A program made the position numbers and the translations under genes. Below, piece by piece: positions 33,075 to 45,001 of a stretch of DNA of 64,000 bases (its first letter is position 1; each line of letters starts with the position of its first letter). The stretch covers positions 10,736,654 to 10,800,653 of the forward strand of contig CM046841.1 in NCBI GenBank assembly GCA_025618425.1, in the 5' to 3' direction. Origin of the DNA: Heliocidaris tuberculata. Lineage: Eukaryota; Echinodermata; Echinoidea; Camarodonta; Echinometridae. Under the pieces are notes generated by a model. That model had not been told where the DNA came from and made no database searches. It worked only from the letters and a program-made list of their open reading frames with translations.

Positions 33075-33206
33075 ATATTGATTCAATGATTAAACATAAA
33101 ACAATGTAATAACTTTGTATATATCAAACTAACAATAAATATATTGATTCAATGATGAAACATAAAACAGTTTAATAACTTTGTATATATCAAACTAACT
33201 ATAAAA
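33075..33206 (+). repeat. Two-unit tandem duplication, 66-bp period
   Basis: ATATTGATTCAATGATKAAA at 33075 and 33141, with CATAAAACARTTTAATAACT-like and TTTGTATATATCAAACTAAC following in both. AT-rich, non-coding. Confidence 0.9.
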
Positions 33207-33350
33207 AGATAAAGGTAGTAAGAAGAGTACAAATTAATTTACAAAAAAGGATAATTATTGACCTAACATGAAATAAAACGGAGGGACATGCTAAGAAAGC
33301 AATGCTTGTATGGTTCATGCCCCAAAGACTTAGTTACATCATAGAATTTT

Positions 33351-33351
<1 letters not shown>

Positions 33352-33385
<34 letters not shown>

Positions 33386-33791
33386 GTGAGAAATGAAAAT
33401 GAGAGAATAATGGTTGCGTAGTTTAAACCAAAGTTCCCCAGAGCTGTCCTTCCTTTTCGGATTTTGGAAAGGTTGAAAAATGTCTCCGCCAGGAATCGAA
33501 CTCGGGTCACTGGCTTAGAACGCCAATGCCCTAACCACAAGACCACGGAGACGGGCCAGTGGCTTCAGCGACTCCAGATTCAATTTTCCGACAGATCGAC
33601 AAATCTTCTACCTCAGTAGTTAATTCTTTTGTCGGGGGCAGGTGAGATTTGAACAATGACAAGCCGCATGCCTCAGCCGGATCCAAGCGAATCCTTTGAG
33701 ATACAATGTACAGGCTATAATAATTATATACAAAGAAATAACATGTACAACAGCTTTGGCTGCACATATACGAGCATATATATATATATAA
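33352..33791 (-). mobile_element. tRNA-headed SINE composite, copy 2 (inverted, older)
   Basis: On the minus strand the order is (TA)n, a body with GAGGCATGCGGCTTGTCATTG and AAAAGAATTAACTACTG, the tRNA-like head, then a shortened tail CTCATTTTCATTTCTCACAA and (TA)n. The body matches copies 1 and 3 at GGCATGCGGCTTNTCATTGT. That segment, followed by TTCAAATCTCACCTGCCCCC, itself looks like a second tRNA T-arm and acceptor, so the body may derive from another tRNA. Confidence 0.7.
33482..33552 (-). tRNA. tRNA-like SINE head with intact cloverleaf, anticodon-like TCT
   Basis: This is the best-preserved head. A perfect 7-bp acceptor pairs GTCTCCG with CGGAGAC. The D-arm is GGTCTTGTGGTTAGGGC, the anticodon stem TTGGC/GCCAG has loop GTTCTAA (TCT, Arg AGA), and the T-arm CGAGTTCGATTCCTGG carries a B box. 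It could be mistaken for a tRNA-Arg gene. Repeat flanks on both sides argue for a SINE head. Confidence 0.6.
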
Positions 33792-34269
33792 CTAACGCGC
33801 AGATGGGCAGGCTGCCTGTTGTCAAATGTATTCAAACAAACTTCAACTCACAATATGAGAGAAGGAATCCGAATGCATTCTCTTTTCGCAGAGCTAAAAA
33901 TACAGAATAATCCACAAATGTGCAAATGTATGGACACTTTGCTTGAAAACATGTGTGCATGAAAGGGTCGACGGCTTAGCGAGCAGGCCTTTTTAGCCTC
34001 AAGCTGGCGTTGTTTTTGACAAACTTTTTTTTTTTTTTTTGACGCTGGTGAAGATCAGTGTTGATTTATTCGCTCTGTGACGTGATGTTTTTTCGAGCAA
34101 GGTGCAGATGAGATCGTCAGTACAACATTTGTGAATGTTTGAACGCTTTTGGCAATATTTTTGATACTATGAATTTCGTGAAAAACATTTGATTGGGGTC
34201 ACACAAATCACATTTTATTCCTTTCTTTGTCTTATCTCTTCTTTTAAGAAATGATAGAGACGAAAACCG

Positions 34270-34335
34270 CGAAAGAGAGAGAGAGGGAGAGAGAGAGAGA
34301 GAGAAAGAGAGAGAGCATGGATAGAGAGAGGTAGA
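34270..34335. repeat. GA microsatellite
   Basis: Nearly pure GA run with AAAGAG interruptions. Confidence 0.9.
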
Positions 34336-34540
34336 GCGCATTTAGATATTTTGATGCAAGACAGGTTGATACTTCGTTAGTAACAATTTGCTGGTTTTTA
34401 TAATTTTCGGAGAGGGGACGATCCAACTAGACCAAGAAAACACTTATTCTAAAACGAATAAATGTTATTAATATAAATGAAAATGAGGGTGATGGAATAT
34501 CTTTGCTCTGAACAGTAATGAAAGATATATATATATTATT

Positions 34541-35073
34541 TACAATGAATTTAGCTTCGCAAATTATTTCTCTCATTCAATTCAATTGATTTCTCACATT
34601 ATGTAAATTTACCCACGAGAGTTGCCGATGCTATAGTATTAGAACAAATTTCTCACACATTGTAAATAATTAATTAATTCTAATACACGAATCCGCCATG
34701 GATCTAGCTAGGCATGCGGCTTTTCATTGTCCAGTACTCCCCTGTCCCTCAAAGAAAAGGAATAAATTAACTGCGAAGGGTTGCAAGGGCTGCCTGTCGG
34801 TGTTTGTACCTGGTGTAGCCGAATACCACTCAACCCGCCTCCGTGGTCTAGTGGTTAAGGCGTTTGGCGTACAGTGCCAAAGACCCGGGTTCGACTCCCG
34901 GCGGAGACAGTTTTTGCAAACCCTGCAGTTATTTCCACAAAAAGGAAGTCAGTAAGGAGGAACAATGAATTTAGCTTCGCAAATTATTTCTCTCATTCAA
35001 TTCAATTGATTTCTCACATTATGTAAATTTACCCACGAGAGTTGCCGATGCTATAGTATTAGAACAAATTTCT

Positions 35074-35111
<38 letters not shown>

Positions 35112-35117
35112 TATATG
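34541..35117 (+). mobile_element. tRNA-headed SINE composite, copy 3, with 420-bp tandem structure
   Basis: The tail module at 34542-34659 recurs at 34962-35079 at a spacing of exactly 420 bp with almost no differences. Between the two lie the body, the tRNA-like head (34837-34908) and the linker. The second tail runs into (TA)n at 35080-35116. The near identity of the two tails suggests recent tandem duplication or recombination. Confidence 0.85.
34837..34908 (+). tRNA. tRNA-like SINE head, copy 3
   Basis: Nearly identical to 22197-22268, differing in the acceptor (GCCTCCG, one mismatch with CGGAGAC) and T-loop (TTCGACT). The anticodon-like triplet is again ACA. It lies inside the repeated SINE unit. 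Confidence 0.6.
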
Positions 35118-37300
35118 ATTGATGTATTGAATGTGACCTTTGTCTTTTTCTCTTCTACCAAGGGCGCCATATTTCTATCATTTTTGTTTGCATTACTCTA
35201 TTTTGCTTATGCAATGTTTGCATTGTTTTTGTATAATTCACAGACAAATCAACAATCTTTCTTTCATCCTACGGTCTTCAGAAAACATCGACAACTCAAC
35301 TATGTAGGTTACACCCCAGTCTATAATATTAACGTCACTTACGGCTTTTTGAGGAATACATTGTTTTCAGGTAAGCAGAGACATATAATAATGATATTAT
35401 TATTATTATCATTTACTTTTTTATTTCCAACAAAGTCCAATAATACAATCAATATTTTAATGACCAAAATGTTTCCATGTGAATTGAGGAATTTCAAATC
35501 AATGTATTTTCTAACCTTGTTTTTCCATGAAATTCAACATTACCTGGCGGCAGTAAAGGTATGGGAGACACTGAGATATTTAAAAGGGGGAAAAAGTCGG
35601 GGTGTCGCATTAACTTTGCCAACCAGCTTCTTCTTCTTCTTATATTGATTTCCTCCGATTAGCGTATAACTGTGCTTGCATGTGCACAGGTGATCCCAAA
35701 TCCATAGCACTGTCAGAGTTGGTCATTAGATGCGAGACACTAGAAGAATGAAAGACGGAGATAATTTAGCTCGCTCGAGCTCTTTTCATTTGCTAATTTA
35801 TATTTTTAAAATGCCTAAAGGGCTTAGAAGAATATCCCCTTCAAAAAATAAAAATAATACTAAATAAATGAATAAATATGAATAAATTACAAATAATAAT
35901 AAAAAAGGAATAAAAAATGGAATTGAAAAATGTTTTGCTGAATTCAGGAACTCAGAATCGGTGGGCACCGATTGTGTTCACTCTCGCTTTTCCCTTCAGC
36001 GAAACCCCTGAACTAGTAGAGGAAAAGTATAATAAGGGAAAGAAGAACAATTATAACTTTTTATATCATATCAGGGTTGTTTGCACTCCTATTCATTACA
36101 TCCTGGAGCAATTTTTCGGGGAAAAAAAATGTTCTCCAAAAAAAAATCGTCTCAAGTCTTTTACCAACTCTCGTTCTTGGTGCTTGAAAATATAAAACCT
36201 TTCAATCAATGAAATTAGTATTGAGTTTTATTGATTCTATATGTTTAAGCTGTCTTTCAGTGAATATCATTTGCTTTCAGGTAAAGCAAATCTAATTGAG
36301 GCTAAGTGAGTTATTCATATGTTTCTTTTAAAAAGATTGAAAACATAAAAGGTGATATTTTTACCAATTATATGATTTCAAACCTGCAATATCAAAAGAT
36401 GATGAACTGACATTTGATCTAAAGGGATCATCGAATGAATCATTATTACAAGATACCCGATCTACGCTGTAATTCATTAGAAAAGTTCGTTCTTTTTGGA
36501 GAACGCAAACTAAGTAGTGAACTGTCATAGATACAACCCGTTTCGATCACTAAAAGAAACAAGTACAATTCATCAAGCTTTTATTACAATACACGTATCA
36601 CCAACTCATTTTGCCGTATCGCTGGCACGCCCACTGATTACAGCTAATATACAATTTTATCCAATCCGAAGGGTTTTCATAAGGAACAATATCCTCGGTC
36701 ACAAGAAAGAATGATTGAAAGAATATGTCAAACTTTCGTTCGAGACCAATGAGATGATCACATATAAATGGAAAATGAATAAACTGCTACCGTGTTAATG
36801 TTTTATTCATAAATATACTTGCATATTCATATCATTTTTTAGATATGTGAATCATGATGAAGGCGGTGTCTAGAAAGAGAATAACATAGAGGATTGCATC
36901 TACAATTGTTTCCCTCCACCCAGGTGTAGAAAAGTTGGACCTGGTAAGAAAGAACTGTATTGTGTACGAGCACCTTAACGACTGCAGAGGGGACCCACCC
37001 CCCCCCCAAAAAAAAAAAGACAAACAAAACAAAACAAAACAAAACAAAAACAAAACAAAAACAAAAACCCGTAAATATTGACAATTGTATAGCCTTGGGC
37101 GCCTTGGCGAGGCGAAAATGAAAGATCCAACTTACTATCATAGTACCATAGAAAACAAGTCCCTTCAAGTAACAAGTACTATCAAGTACTATCAAGTACC
37201 TACTCCTCTGAATAGTGTACTCGATCGATGGCGCACATGACTGTTCTAAAAGCTGCATATATATTATAGTATGTAGAAGCGCTACCATATCTCTATTTCA
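35118..37300. other. AT-rich DNA, no supported gene
   Basis: It holds a 177-codon frame on the plus strand (35115-35648) starting in the SINE TA tail. The product is Phe/Leu-rich as expected from T-rich DNA and ends in a TTC repeat, with no recognised domain. A (CAAAA)n tract and C/A homopolymers lie at 36997-37068. Confidence 0.5.
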
Positions 37301-37894
37301 ACACCTTGGCCGGTATTCTGATAGCAGGTTTAATTTAACCCCAGACTAAAGTTAACCCTAGGTTAACTAAACTACACTTAGACCTCACCTCCAGTCTAAG
37401 TGTAGTTTAACTCTATTTGGTATTCTGATAGCCAGGTTTAGTTAACCCTAGGTTAAATGCCCCGCCCAGGTTTAATTACCATGGAGAATCTACTGCACAT
37501 GCTCAGTAGAGCTCATTTGCTCATGAATATTCACAACGCGTGCAATGGATAGAAGATCCGCGACTTGTCAAGGCCAAGGGGATTACCCGGGGATTGCCTT
37601 GTGCATTGATTTATTATGTATCGACATGTAGGCTACGTTCTTTTTAACTGTTACATGCTCTCTTTATCTTGTTTTGTTTTGTGTTTTTTCCTGCATAACT
37701 TCTATAATTCTTTATAAATGCTATGATTATAGGTTTGATTCAATGAAACAGAGGTCAGATGTTACACAGGGGAAGTGGCGGAATTGTACATTTTGTAGGT
37801 GCTTCTAGAAATTGAAGAAAAAAAAATAGATCTAGGATGGAATTTCTTTCTAATTCATTAAATATGCCTATTTTATTTATTTTTTCTTGGCTTT

Positions 37895-37920
37895 CAAACT
37901 GGGGGGGGGGGGGGGTGACA
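37895..37920. repeat. Poly-G tract
   Basis: About 18 consecutive G interrupted only at the end. Able in principle to form a quadruplex. Confidence 0.9.
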
Positions 37921-38339
37921 AGGGGTGACATACGCCGTTTATATCCTAGCTATTTGCCCTTTGCAGTAGTATACGCCACACATCATCACCGGGCCGGACG
38001 TCGGTTATTTCTTCGCCCCGGTGATACGTATTTTTACTACGCGCTGTACGTTTGTAACGCTTGCTTATAGCGCGCATCTGCGCGCGCAGCGCAAGCGCAT
38101 TTTCGGTGGCTGCGCTTGAATTTAATTGCGCTTATAGACTCTATTTAATTTGCATACTAAATAACGCAAGCTAACTAGCTAGGCCTAGCCTATGACAGTC
38201 TACGAGTTTGAAATTTTTACTAGCAAGATCTACACTGTATTTTTAGATCATCTGGAGAATGTAGATCTAAGTCAACGGATAATGCCTCAAAAAATTGGTG
38301 AGTAGAAAACCGTTTAATACTTGAAGATAAATTCGAGCT

Positions 38340-39060
38340 AAAAAAGTTAGGTCTAACAAGTTAACGTTTACTTTGTTGTTCAACATGGTCAAAATCAAAT
38401 CTGTCAGCTGTTTTTACATGTAGGGGCCTATGCTAGTTGCTACTATGCTAAATAATCAGCTCAAACCAGTCCATGGACGCATTTTTTTAACGCACAGGTT
38501 ATTTTCAAACCAACTAAAAAATGTGATCCATAAACATAGGACCAAACTTTAAACGTTAGATCTAACGTTAACTGTTTCATACATGTGTAGATCTAAGATT
38601 GATTTTTTGGTCTAGTCTACTGGACAGGTCTACCGACACTCATTCTTAGACCTAACGTTAAAACATCACCGGGAAATCGATCAAACGTTAGATCTACGGT
38701 AACGTTTGAAGTAGAGACTAGGCTGATAGTTAACTGTTACTAGATCTAGACTAGGTCTAACGTTGCAGTTAGATCTAACTTGAGTTAGAATCTAGATAGA
38801 AATCTACTAAAAGAAACAAACAAAAACTCTAATCTAAATACGGCACGGTAACGTTACTCGCTACACACGCACACGCATAAAAAAAAATTAAAATTTGTTT
38901 AGAATGATCTAGATCTACTGTAGGTCTAGATCTGTGTTGGTATGTGTTTTTCAACATTTTGTCAATTGCCTCCTTTTTGAAGATCTGGACTCAAATGCAG
39001 GCAACTTCGCTCCAAAAAATAAAAGTAATTTAGGGTCCAACGTTAGACTATGTCCGGTAA
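38340..39060. repeat. Interior block dense in AACGTTA and AGATCTA motifs
   Basis: At least eight AACGTT cores and about as many AGATCT cores occur here, often joined (AAACGTTAGATCTAACGTTA near 38553). They lie in both orientations inside the 2.1-kb TIR element. This may be a tandemly evolved binding-site region or only a degenerate repeat. Confidence 0.5.
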
Positions 39061-39654
39061 ACGACTTTTTCGTGCCAGGTCTGCGAAAATTTCGTTTCGC
39101 TACACTAACCGAGATCACCGGTAATACATGTACACTACAGCCTATGGGCATGGCTATATCATGCCTACATGTACATACAGCGTCCTGGCTACGCGACACA
39201 GTTAAACCCGACTTAAACTACCCCCTGCGCGAGTCTAAATTTCGAGGGAGTTATTACCACACTTAGACTGAGGTTAAACTAAACCTCGCTATCGGAATAC
39301 TAAATTTTAGCCTGGGGTTAAATATGGCGACTTAGACCAAGGTTATTACCACACTTAGACTGGGGTTAAGTTAAACCCGGCTATCAGAATACGGGCCCTT
39401 GTGTTTAGTTCTTAGGACACATCATCATGCTTCAAACTTTATGCACCATCTAGAATTCAGGTTTTCAATATCTAATTTCCGTCCTTTTGAAAGATCAGGA
39501 ATGGCTTTAGCATGTTAAGCATCACTCATCTTGAGAGAGAAAAAGATTGAAACTGTACGTGAATACGTATGGTAGGCAGTAGACCTAATGGCAAACGGAG
39601 AGAGCATTCAGAGTATAATAATTATTAATCAATCATATACCGTACATGAATAGC

Positions 39655-39860
39655 TAAATAGAGAAAGAAGATATAAAGAAGACTAAGAGAGTGGGAAAAA
39701 GAAGAAATCTGAAGGGAGAGAGAGGAAGGAAAAATGGAGAGGGGAAATGGAAAAAGAGAGGAGATGGAGAGAGAACCAGGGGGTGTGAGGGAAACAGAGA
39801 GTAAAGAAAAAGAATGGAGAGATAGACAGAGAGAGGGAGAGAGAGAGAGCGAGAGGTTCT
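39655..39860. repeat. GA-rich tract
   Basis: Purine-rich GA/GGA sequence with opposing low-complexity frames. Confidence 0.9.
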
Positions 39861-40376
39861 GTTTATTTCTTCTATATCAAGCTGGTACCTCAAACTGCAG
39901 AAAGATATATTTACATTTTTTTCGCCTCGAGGTAAATTGCACTTTGATTTAGGGAAGTACCAAAAACGAGGTTATTATCAGCAATATCCATCTCATGACT
40001 TATTCATTTATTCATTTGCTGTTGAACTGATTTAAATCGAATGAATGAATTTTTTTTCTGTACAATTGTGAAAGTTCGAATGAAAAGTTCGCCGAAAGTG
40101 CTTGATTTTAATCTTACTTTGTTTCTTGCGAATGGAAACAGCAATGTTGAAACTATCTATATATACATGTATATATATATTCTGTTCGGCTTTTGCGTGG
40201 ATTTGAGCGAAGAAATGCTAGTTTGAACTATGTGCAATGGTCAAACACCCCTATTCGGAGTGTTTGTTGAGCTTATCTACATAAGCATATCGACATAAGC
40301 CCCTTCATGTAAAGTATGCTTAGACTGCCTAACACCTCAGCACACCAGTGAACATCAGCCAAGAGACTTTATTTAA

Positions 40377-40872
40377 AGGGGAATTCCACCCTGATATCTA
40401 GTTCGTTTTAAAAGAAGCAGCAAAGTTAAAAAGAAATAGATCAATTAAATTTTTTTAGGAAAATCCAATAAGAAATAACAAATCTGTGATTTTTAAAAAG
40501 TTTTAATAAATCAAACAAAAATGGGCAATTGGTGCTCTCCCTTTTGCCCTGTAACAAATACACACACACAACACACCCACCCATTCACGCGCACACACAC
40601 ACACACACACACACCCACACATATACATATATATATATTTATATATAATTTCCCATTTTCTCTATGAAGACAATATTTATTCATACCTGCATTTCAACAT
40701 AATTATTGCACATTTTGTTTGACCAAAGACCTGTATGAAACAATTTTATTCCTTGGTCAACATCCAAGACAATGATCAGCTCTAAAATTTCGGTACTGAG
40801 CAAATGGGAGAGGACCTCGCAAGATACGTCACGGAGTTGCCAATTTGTGTGTGTTTTTTTTTTTTTTTTTTA
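40377..40872. mobile_element. 3'-truncated copy of the same MITE family
   Basis: Starts TTAA-AGGGGAATTCCACC and shares AATGGGAGAGGACCTCGCAA, TACGTCACGGAGTT and CCAATTTGTGTGTG with the 27.6-kb subfamily. It ends in a poly-T run where the right terminal part should begin. A CA/TA microsatellite has expanded inside (40558-40648). Confidence 0.6.
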
Positions 40873-40874
40873 AA

Positions 40875-42350
40875 TCAGAGACAGGCCAACCAAATACAAG
40901 ATTTTTTGCACAGGCATGGGAAGTTTGTACATGTGAAAACTACATTTGAAAGAATAATAATCAGATAATGACCCCTTCATTGGTACTAAATCACACAAAA
41001 TTAATAATTAAGCTGGTTGATCAATAAGATTAAAATTAGTATATGTTCGGAGAATAAATATATATTACTCAACCATGTCAACAGAGTATGCAAATAATTG
41101 TTTCATTAGTATTTTTGTTTTCAAATTAAAATAACGAGAGTGCAAAGTTCTCGTAGGCAGGAAAACGAAAATAAAATTAATATCTTCTTTTTTTTTAAGA
41201 AAGTGAAATAAATGAAGTGAAAATCATTACATCCGAATAAAACTGAGGGAGGCAGAAAATCAGAAAGTGAAATTGTGACATTTAACGAGCGAAACGACTT
41301 TGAAAATGCCAAGAATAAAAAAAAAAAAAAGGAAAGAGAAGAAGAAACTGAATGCTACTTGTGATGATTAACAAAGAGGGAACAGCGGGTCCGAAAAGGA
41401 AATCAAAATGACCATTCACATTACGTGTGAATCGTATGTCTCCTATTATGTCCTTTCTCCAAGCTGGCGAGAAATCAACAAACACTTCCCTCCAACTATT
41501 TAATTTGATCTGGGATATTGTTTTTGTTCGCTCTAAGTGCCGGAAACATCGGTCATTTGAAAGTCACGCCGTCATTATGTCGTATATATGTTCAGCCGCC
41601 GCTGAAAATATATATAAAAAGGCATTCAGATATTAGCTGCGCTTGACAGAAATCAATATAGGAAAGTGCTTTTTACACTTGGACATGGAAATTAAAACCT
41701 TAAGGCAGATAACCACAAAAATGTGAAAAGCGGAAAATCTTCGATTGCCTATGCTGATTGTATTTCTGTTTAAGGCTATAAGATCTGCAACTTCTTGTAG
41801 TGAGCAATATACATACTCTCTAGATTATTTCCTTATTGGCAGGTTTGCCTAAACACAAGTCTTATATAACGAAGTAGGGAAATTCGGGGGGTTTACGGTG
41901 ATTCTTAAAGTGCAGAATCGTAACCTCGTTGGCCTTCTTCATTGTAGCATGGACCCTTTGTGGTAGAATCCATGATTGTAGGAAGCTAGTAGACCTTAAA
42001 TGAGGAAAATGACGCCATTCTGAAAGCCGTAGAATCTCCAGCAGATCAAGACGTCGAATCTATGCTGATCAAGGGCAGATCCAGAACTTTGCAAAAGAAA
42101 AAAAAACAGACGTACCTTATCTAGGCCTAATTTTACGACATGAAACTTCGTGTCTGTTTTTAGACTGTGATGCAGGCATGTCCTTTATAATATACATCAA
42201 AATACGTCTTGTCATTCCACCTATTAGTTGATACCGGCCGAGTTTTTATCAATTTATAGTGTTTTTCATCATTTTTGTTTCGGCGTTTTTACGGTAGCTG
42301 GCCGCTGAGTATAGTAAATAGGTAATGATAAACTGAAGTCTCATATAATT
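40875..42350. other. AT-rich DNA, nothing recognised
   Basis: Only short frames and an A run near 41318. Confidence 0.5.
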
Positions 42351-42357
42351 ACACCTG

Positions 42358-42861
42358 AAGCCAGCCGCACACTATACGATCGGCCTGCGATCCGATTTAG
42401 GAAGAAAATGTAATAGCATTTGATATAATCATTTAACCCGTTGACTACTGTATTCTCCATATCACATAGGCTTAATACACGCAGGGACCGTCCAGTTCCC
42501 GTGGGCAGTGGGTTTAAACATAAAAAATGTTTTTGAATGAGGTTCTGAATAGTCATGCATGAAGAAAGAGGTAAAATTGAGAACACGGCCTATTACGAGC
42601 TTTCTACGGAGGAAAACGCCAAATCGGCTGCGAGTCGTAATGACGTCAGAGCAGTCCTACGATATTGTCTGCGATTTGAAACTGATTTGGTCCTTATGCC
42701 GGGTATAAGGATAAGGCACCAAAATCCTTTGTTTAGTATTCATATTATTGCTCAGAACCTGAATCAGGTAGATTTTATTTGTTAAAATGCCCATATTTAA
42801 TGCTATTGCGATTTATTTCCAAAATCGCATCGCAGTCAATCGTATAGCGAGCGGTGGGCTT
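42358..42861. mobile_element. 504-bp TIR element, AAGCC(A/C)(G/C)CCGC...CTATACGAT ends
   Basis: The left end reads AAGCCAGCCGCACACTATAC and the right end, in reverse complement, reads AAGCCCACCGCTCGCTATAC. Similarity continues for about 55 bp through GATYNNCTGCGATSCGATTT and an AATAGC block. Internal CGGCTGCGAGTCGTAATGAC and CTGCGATTTGAAAC echo the termini. Non-coding. Confidence 0.8.
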
Positions 42862-43039
42862 GACACACAATGTTTCATTTCGGAGCGGTTTCAAAATCCT
42901 TTTTACAATCAATTTTAGTATACATATTTTAGTGATTAGCAATAGAACGTTATTTTTACCTTATGTTTTCCAGACGGAATGACTATAAACAATTTTTGGA
43001 AAAAAAAAATATCTGAACAATAAAAGACCCACACATATC

Positions 43040-43071
<32 letters not shown>

Positions 43072-43170
43072 CGTCGACAATGAGAAGAGAAGAGAGAAGA
43101 GCGAGATATAGAAAAAATAGAAAAGACATCGAGAGAGGAGGAATGAGAGAAAAAGAGATAACGAAAGATC
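43040..43170. repeat. GA microsatellite cluster
   Basis: GA run at 43040-43071 followed by interrupted purine-rich sequence. Confidence 0.9.
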
Positions 43171-43179
43171 CAACTGTGC

Positions 43180-44335
43180 AAACAGTGCAACCCACCCTCG
43201 AACCACCAAATTGTGAGACGTAGGAATGCACTCCAAAGTATATCGCATCATTACGAGAAAATTATGATATTAATATTACAATGCCATTAAACAGTCATTA
43301 ATATCGGTCGTACATAGATAATAATTGCAGATTCCATGTGAAAGTATAGTTGACAGCTGAGATAACCATCTCACAAATAATACTATAGAACAATCTGTTT
43401 TCAGTGTCGTATGGAGATATGAACCAATCTATATCCTCTCAACAAGGGCAAGGCTGGGTGTAATATCGGTGAAATGTCCTTCGTAAAAGGTCATGAAGAT
43501 AAACTTACAAACTCTGATGTTGACTGAGCAATTAAACATATTCAAACAGAATACTTTAATGGACTGCAGGAGCATGGTCAGGAAATTTTTCTACATTTAC
43601 AAGGTTGAGCTAGAAAACACATAAATTTACATCATGGTTTTGCGCGAGAAAGAATTGGTTAATTTGTTTGACTAAACTTTAAATGATATCAATTGTCTTG
43701 CAATTGAAAACTCTTCGTTTTATATACACTCGACAGCTATTTACATAGCAAAACACCAGAGACCCCCATTTCGACTAAGAGAAAACTTGAGCATGACATT
43801 TTGTGCCGTTTTACTTATAGAAGTTACAAATTGCGATAATGGACATATTTCTTCATATATTTTTGTTTAAAAATAGAATACAGGAGTGAATGGCAGGTTT
43901 CTGACAATTAGATGACATCAATTTGATTAAAATCGTTGCACCATTATTCATCAATTATAAAATACACGGTAATTGAGATGGTATCGCTAAAGTGGCCAGT
44001 AATGATCGACAGCTCGTTTCTAGAGTAATGGGGTTCGGTGTTGATAGATTATAAAGTTCACCTAATGGCAATGCCACAGCCACTGCCTCACCGACTCCAC
44101 ATGCACACTGACCGATCGCTTGGCCATTTGGAGTATTGTAATCTTTTGGATTGGTCCGTTGTCGCTCTTGTGTTAATCTCGTTGTTGTGACCGGGGTAAA
44201 AGGTTTCAGAATTCCACCTAGATTGTAAAAGTGTTGAATGATCAATGATACGACATAGTGTTTCTACATCACCTGTACATGTCAGGTTGTTTTTGTGTTT
44301 TTGTTTACATCGTAGGCGTAATAGTGGTGTATCGT
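43180..44335. other. AT-rich DNA, nothing recognised
   Basis: No gene, RNA or repeat boundary that I can support. Confidence 0.5.
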
Positions 44336-44346
44336 GAGTCCAGTCA

Positions 44347-44410
44347 TTGGGGGGGGGGGGGGGGGGGGGAGAAGGGGGAGATAGAGGGGGTGGTGGTGGG
44401 GGTGGAGGCA
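44347..44410. repeat. Long poly-G / GGT tract
   Basis: A run of more than 20 G followed by purine-rich and GGTGGT sequence. It makes a polyproline frame on the minus strand that is not a gene. Confidence 0.95.
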
Positions 44411-44535
44411 TTATTCTTTGAATTCTAGGGTCTCGCAGGGGAATGCTGGTATTTTCTTTTCCCTTTTCTTCTTCTTCTTTTGCCCTTAGCTTTCCCTCCT
44501 CTTCATTTTTCCCTACCCCTCTACTCCCTCCCCCT

Positions 44536-44560
44536 TCTCTCTCTCTCTCCTATCTCTCTC

Positions 44561-44612
<52 letters not shown>

Positions 44613-44616
44613 TCTT
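44536..44616. repeat. CT microsatellite
   Basis: Long, almost pure CT run. GA tracts of similar size lie at 44970-45000 and 45060-45172. Confidence 0.95.
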
Positions 44617-44969
44617 CAATCAATGTCTAGCCAAAGGACTTTAGTGCCAAGGCTGCGAATCGAACCGCGAAACAGCCCGGTGACTATCCTCTACTGTCTC
44701 CCTACCCTACCTTCCCCCATCTAAAGGAATCACAGGTAGTAGTGATTTTCTGGCTATATAATGGAGGTCTCATTTATGACTGCTGTCTGTCACGGGAGAG
44801 GGGGACAAACTGGATTCAATTTTACCAGTCAGAATAGATTACTAGGATCTAGGTTAAAACCCATTTTGACACAATTTTAAAACTTGACCGAATTTACAGT
44901 GGGAGAGGAGTTTTACGAGATAGGTGAAATAAAAGAATCGACCATGTACGAAGCAGGAACAAAAATGAT

Positions 44970-45001
<32 letters not shown>

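Larger units (their letters stand above)
37309..39402. mobile_element. ~2.1-kb element with GGTATTCTGATAGCNGG inverted ends
   Basis: The left end reads GGTATTCTGATAGCAGGTTT. The right end, in reverse complement, reads CGTATTCTGATAGCCGGGTT followed by TAACTTAACCCCAGTCTAAG. A second left-type terminus at 37419 and extra right-type segments near 39236-39360 (CACTTAGACTGAGGTTAAAC, CACTTAGACTGGGGTTAAG) show repeated or nested ends. The interior is rich in AACGTTA and AGATCTA motifs and has no convincing transposase frame. A short relative is at 59630-59874. Confidence 0.65.

Noticed and set aside
35115..35648. 177-codon open frame on the plus strand, the longest in AT-rich DNA
   Set aside because: It begins in the TA tail of a SINE copy, is Phe/Leu-rich as T-rich DNA dictates, ends in a TTC repeat, and shows no domain. 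A frame of this length is not surprising in 64 kb.
44088..44411. Polyproline frame on the minus strand
   Set aside because: Produced by a poly-G tract of more than 20 bases.
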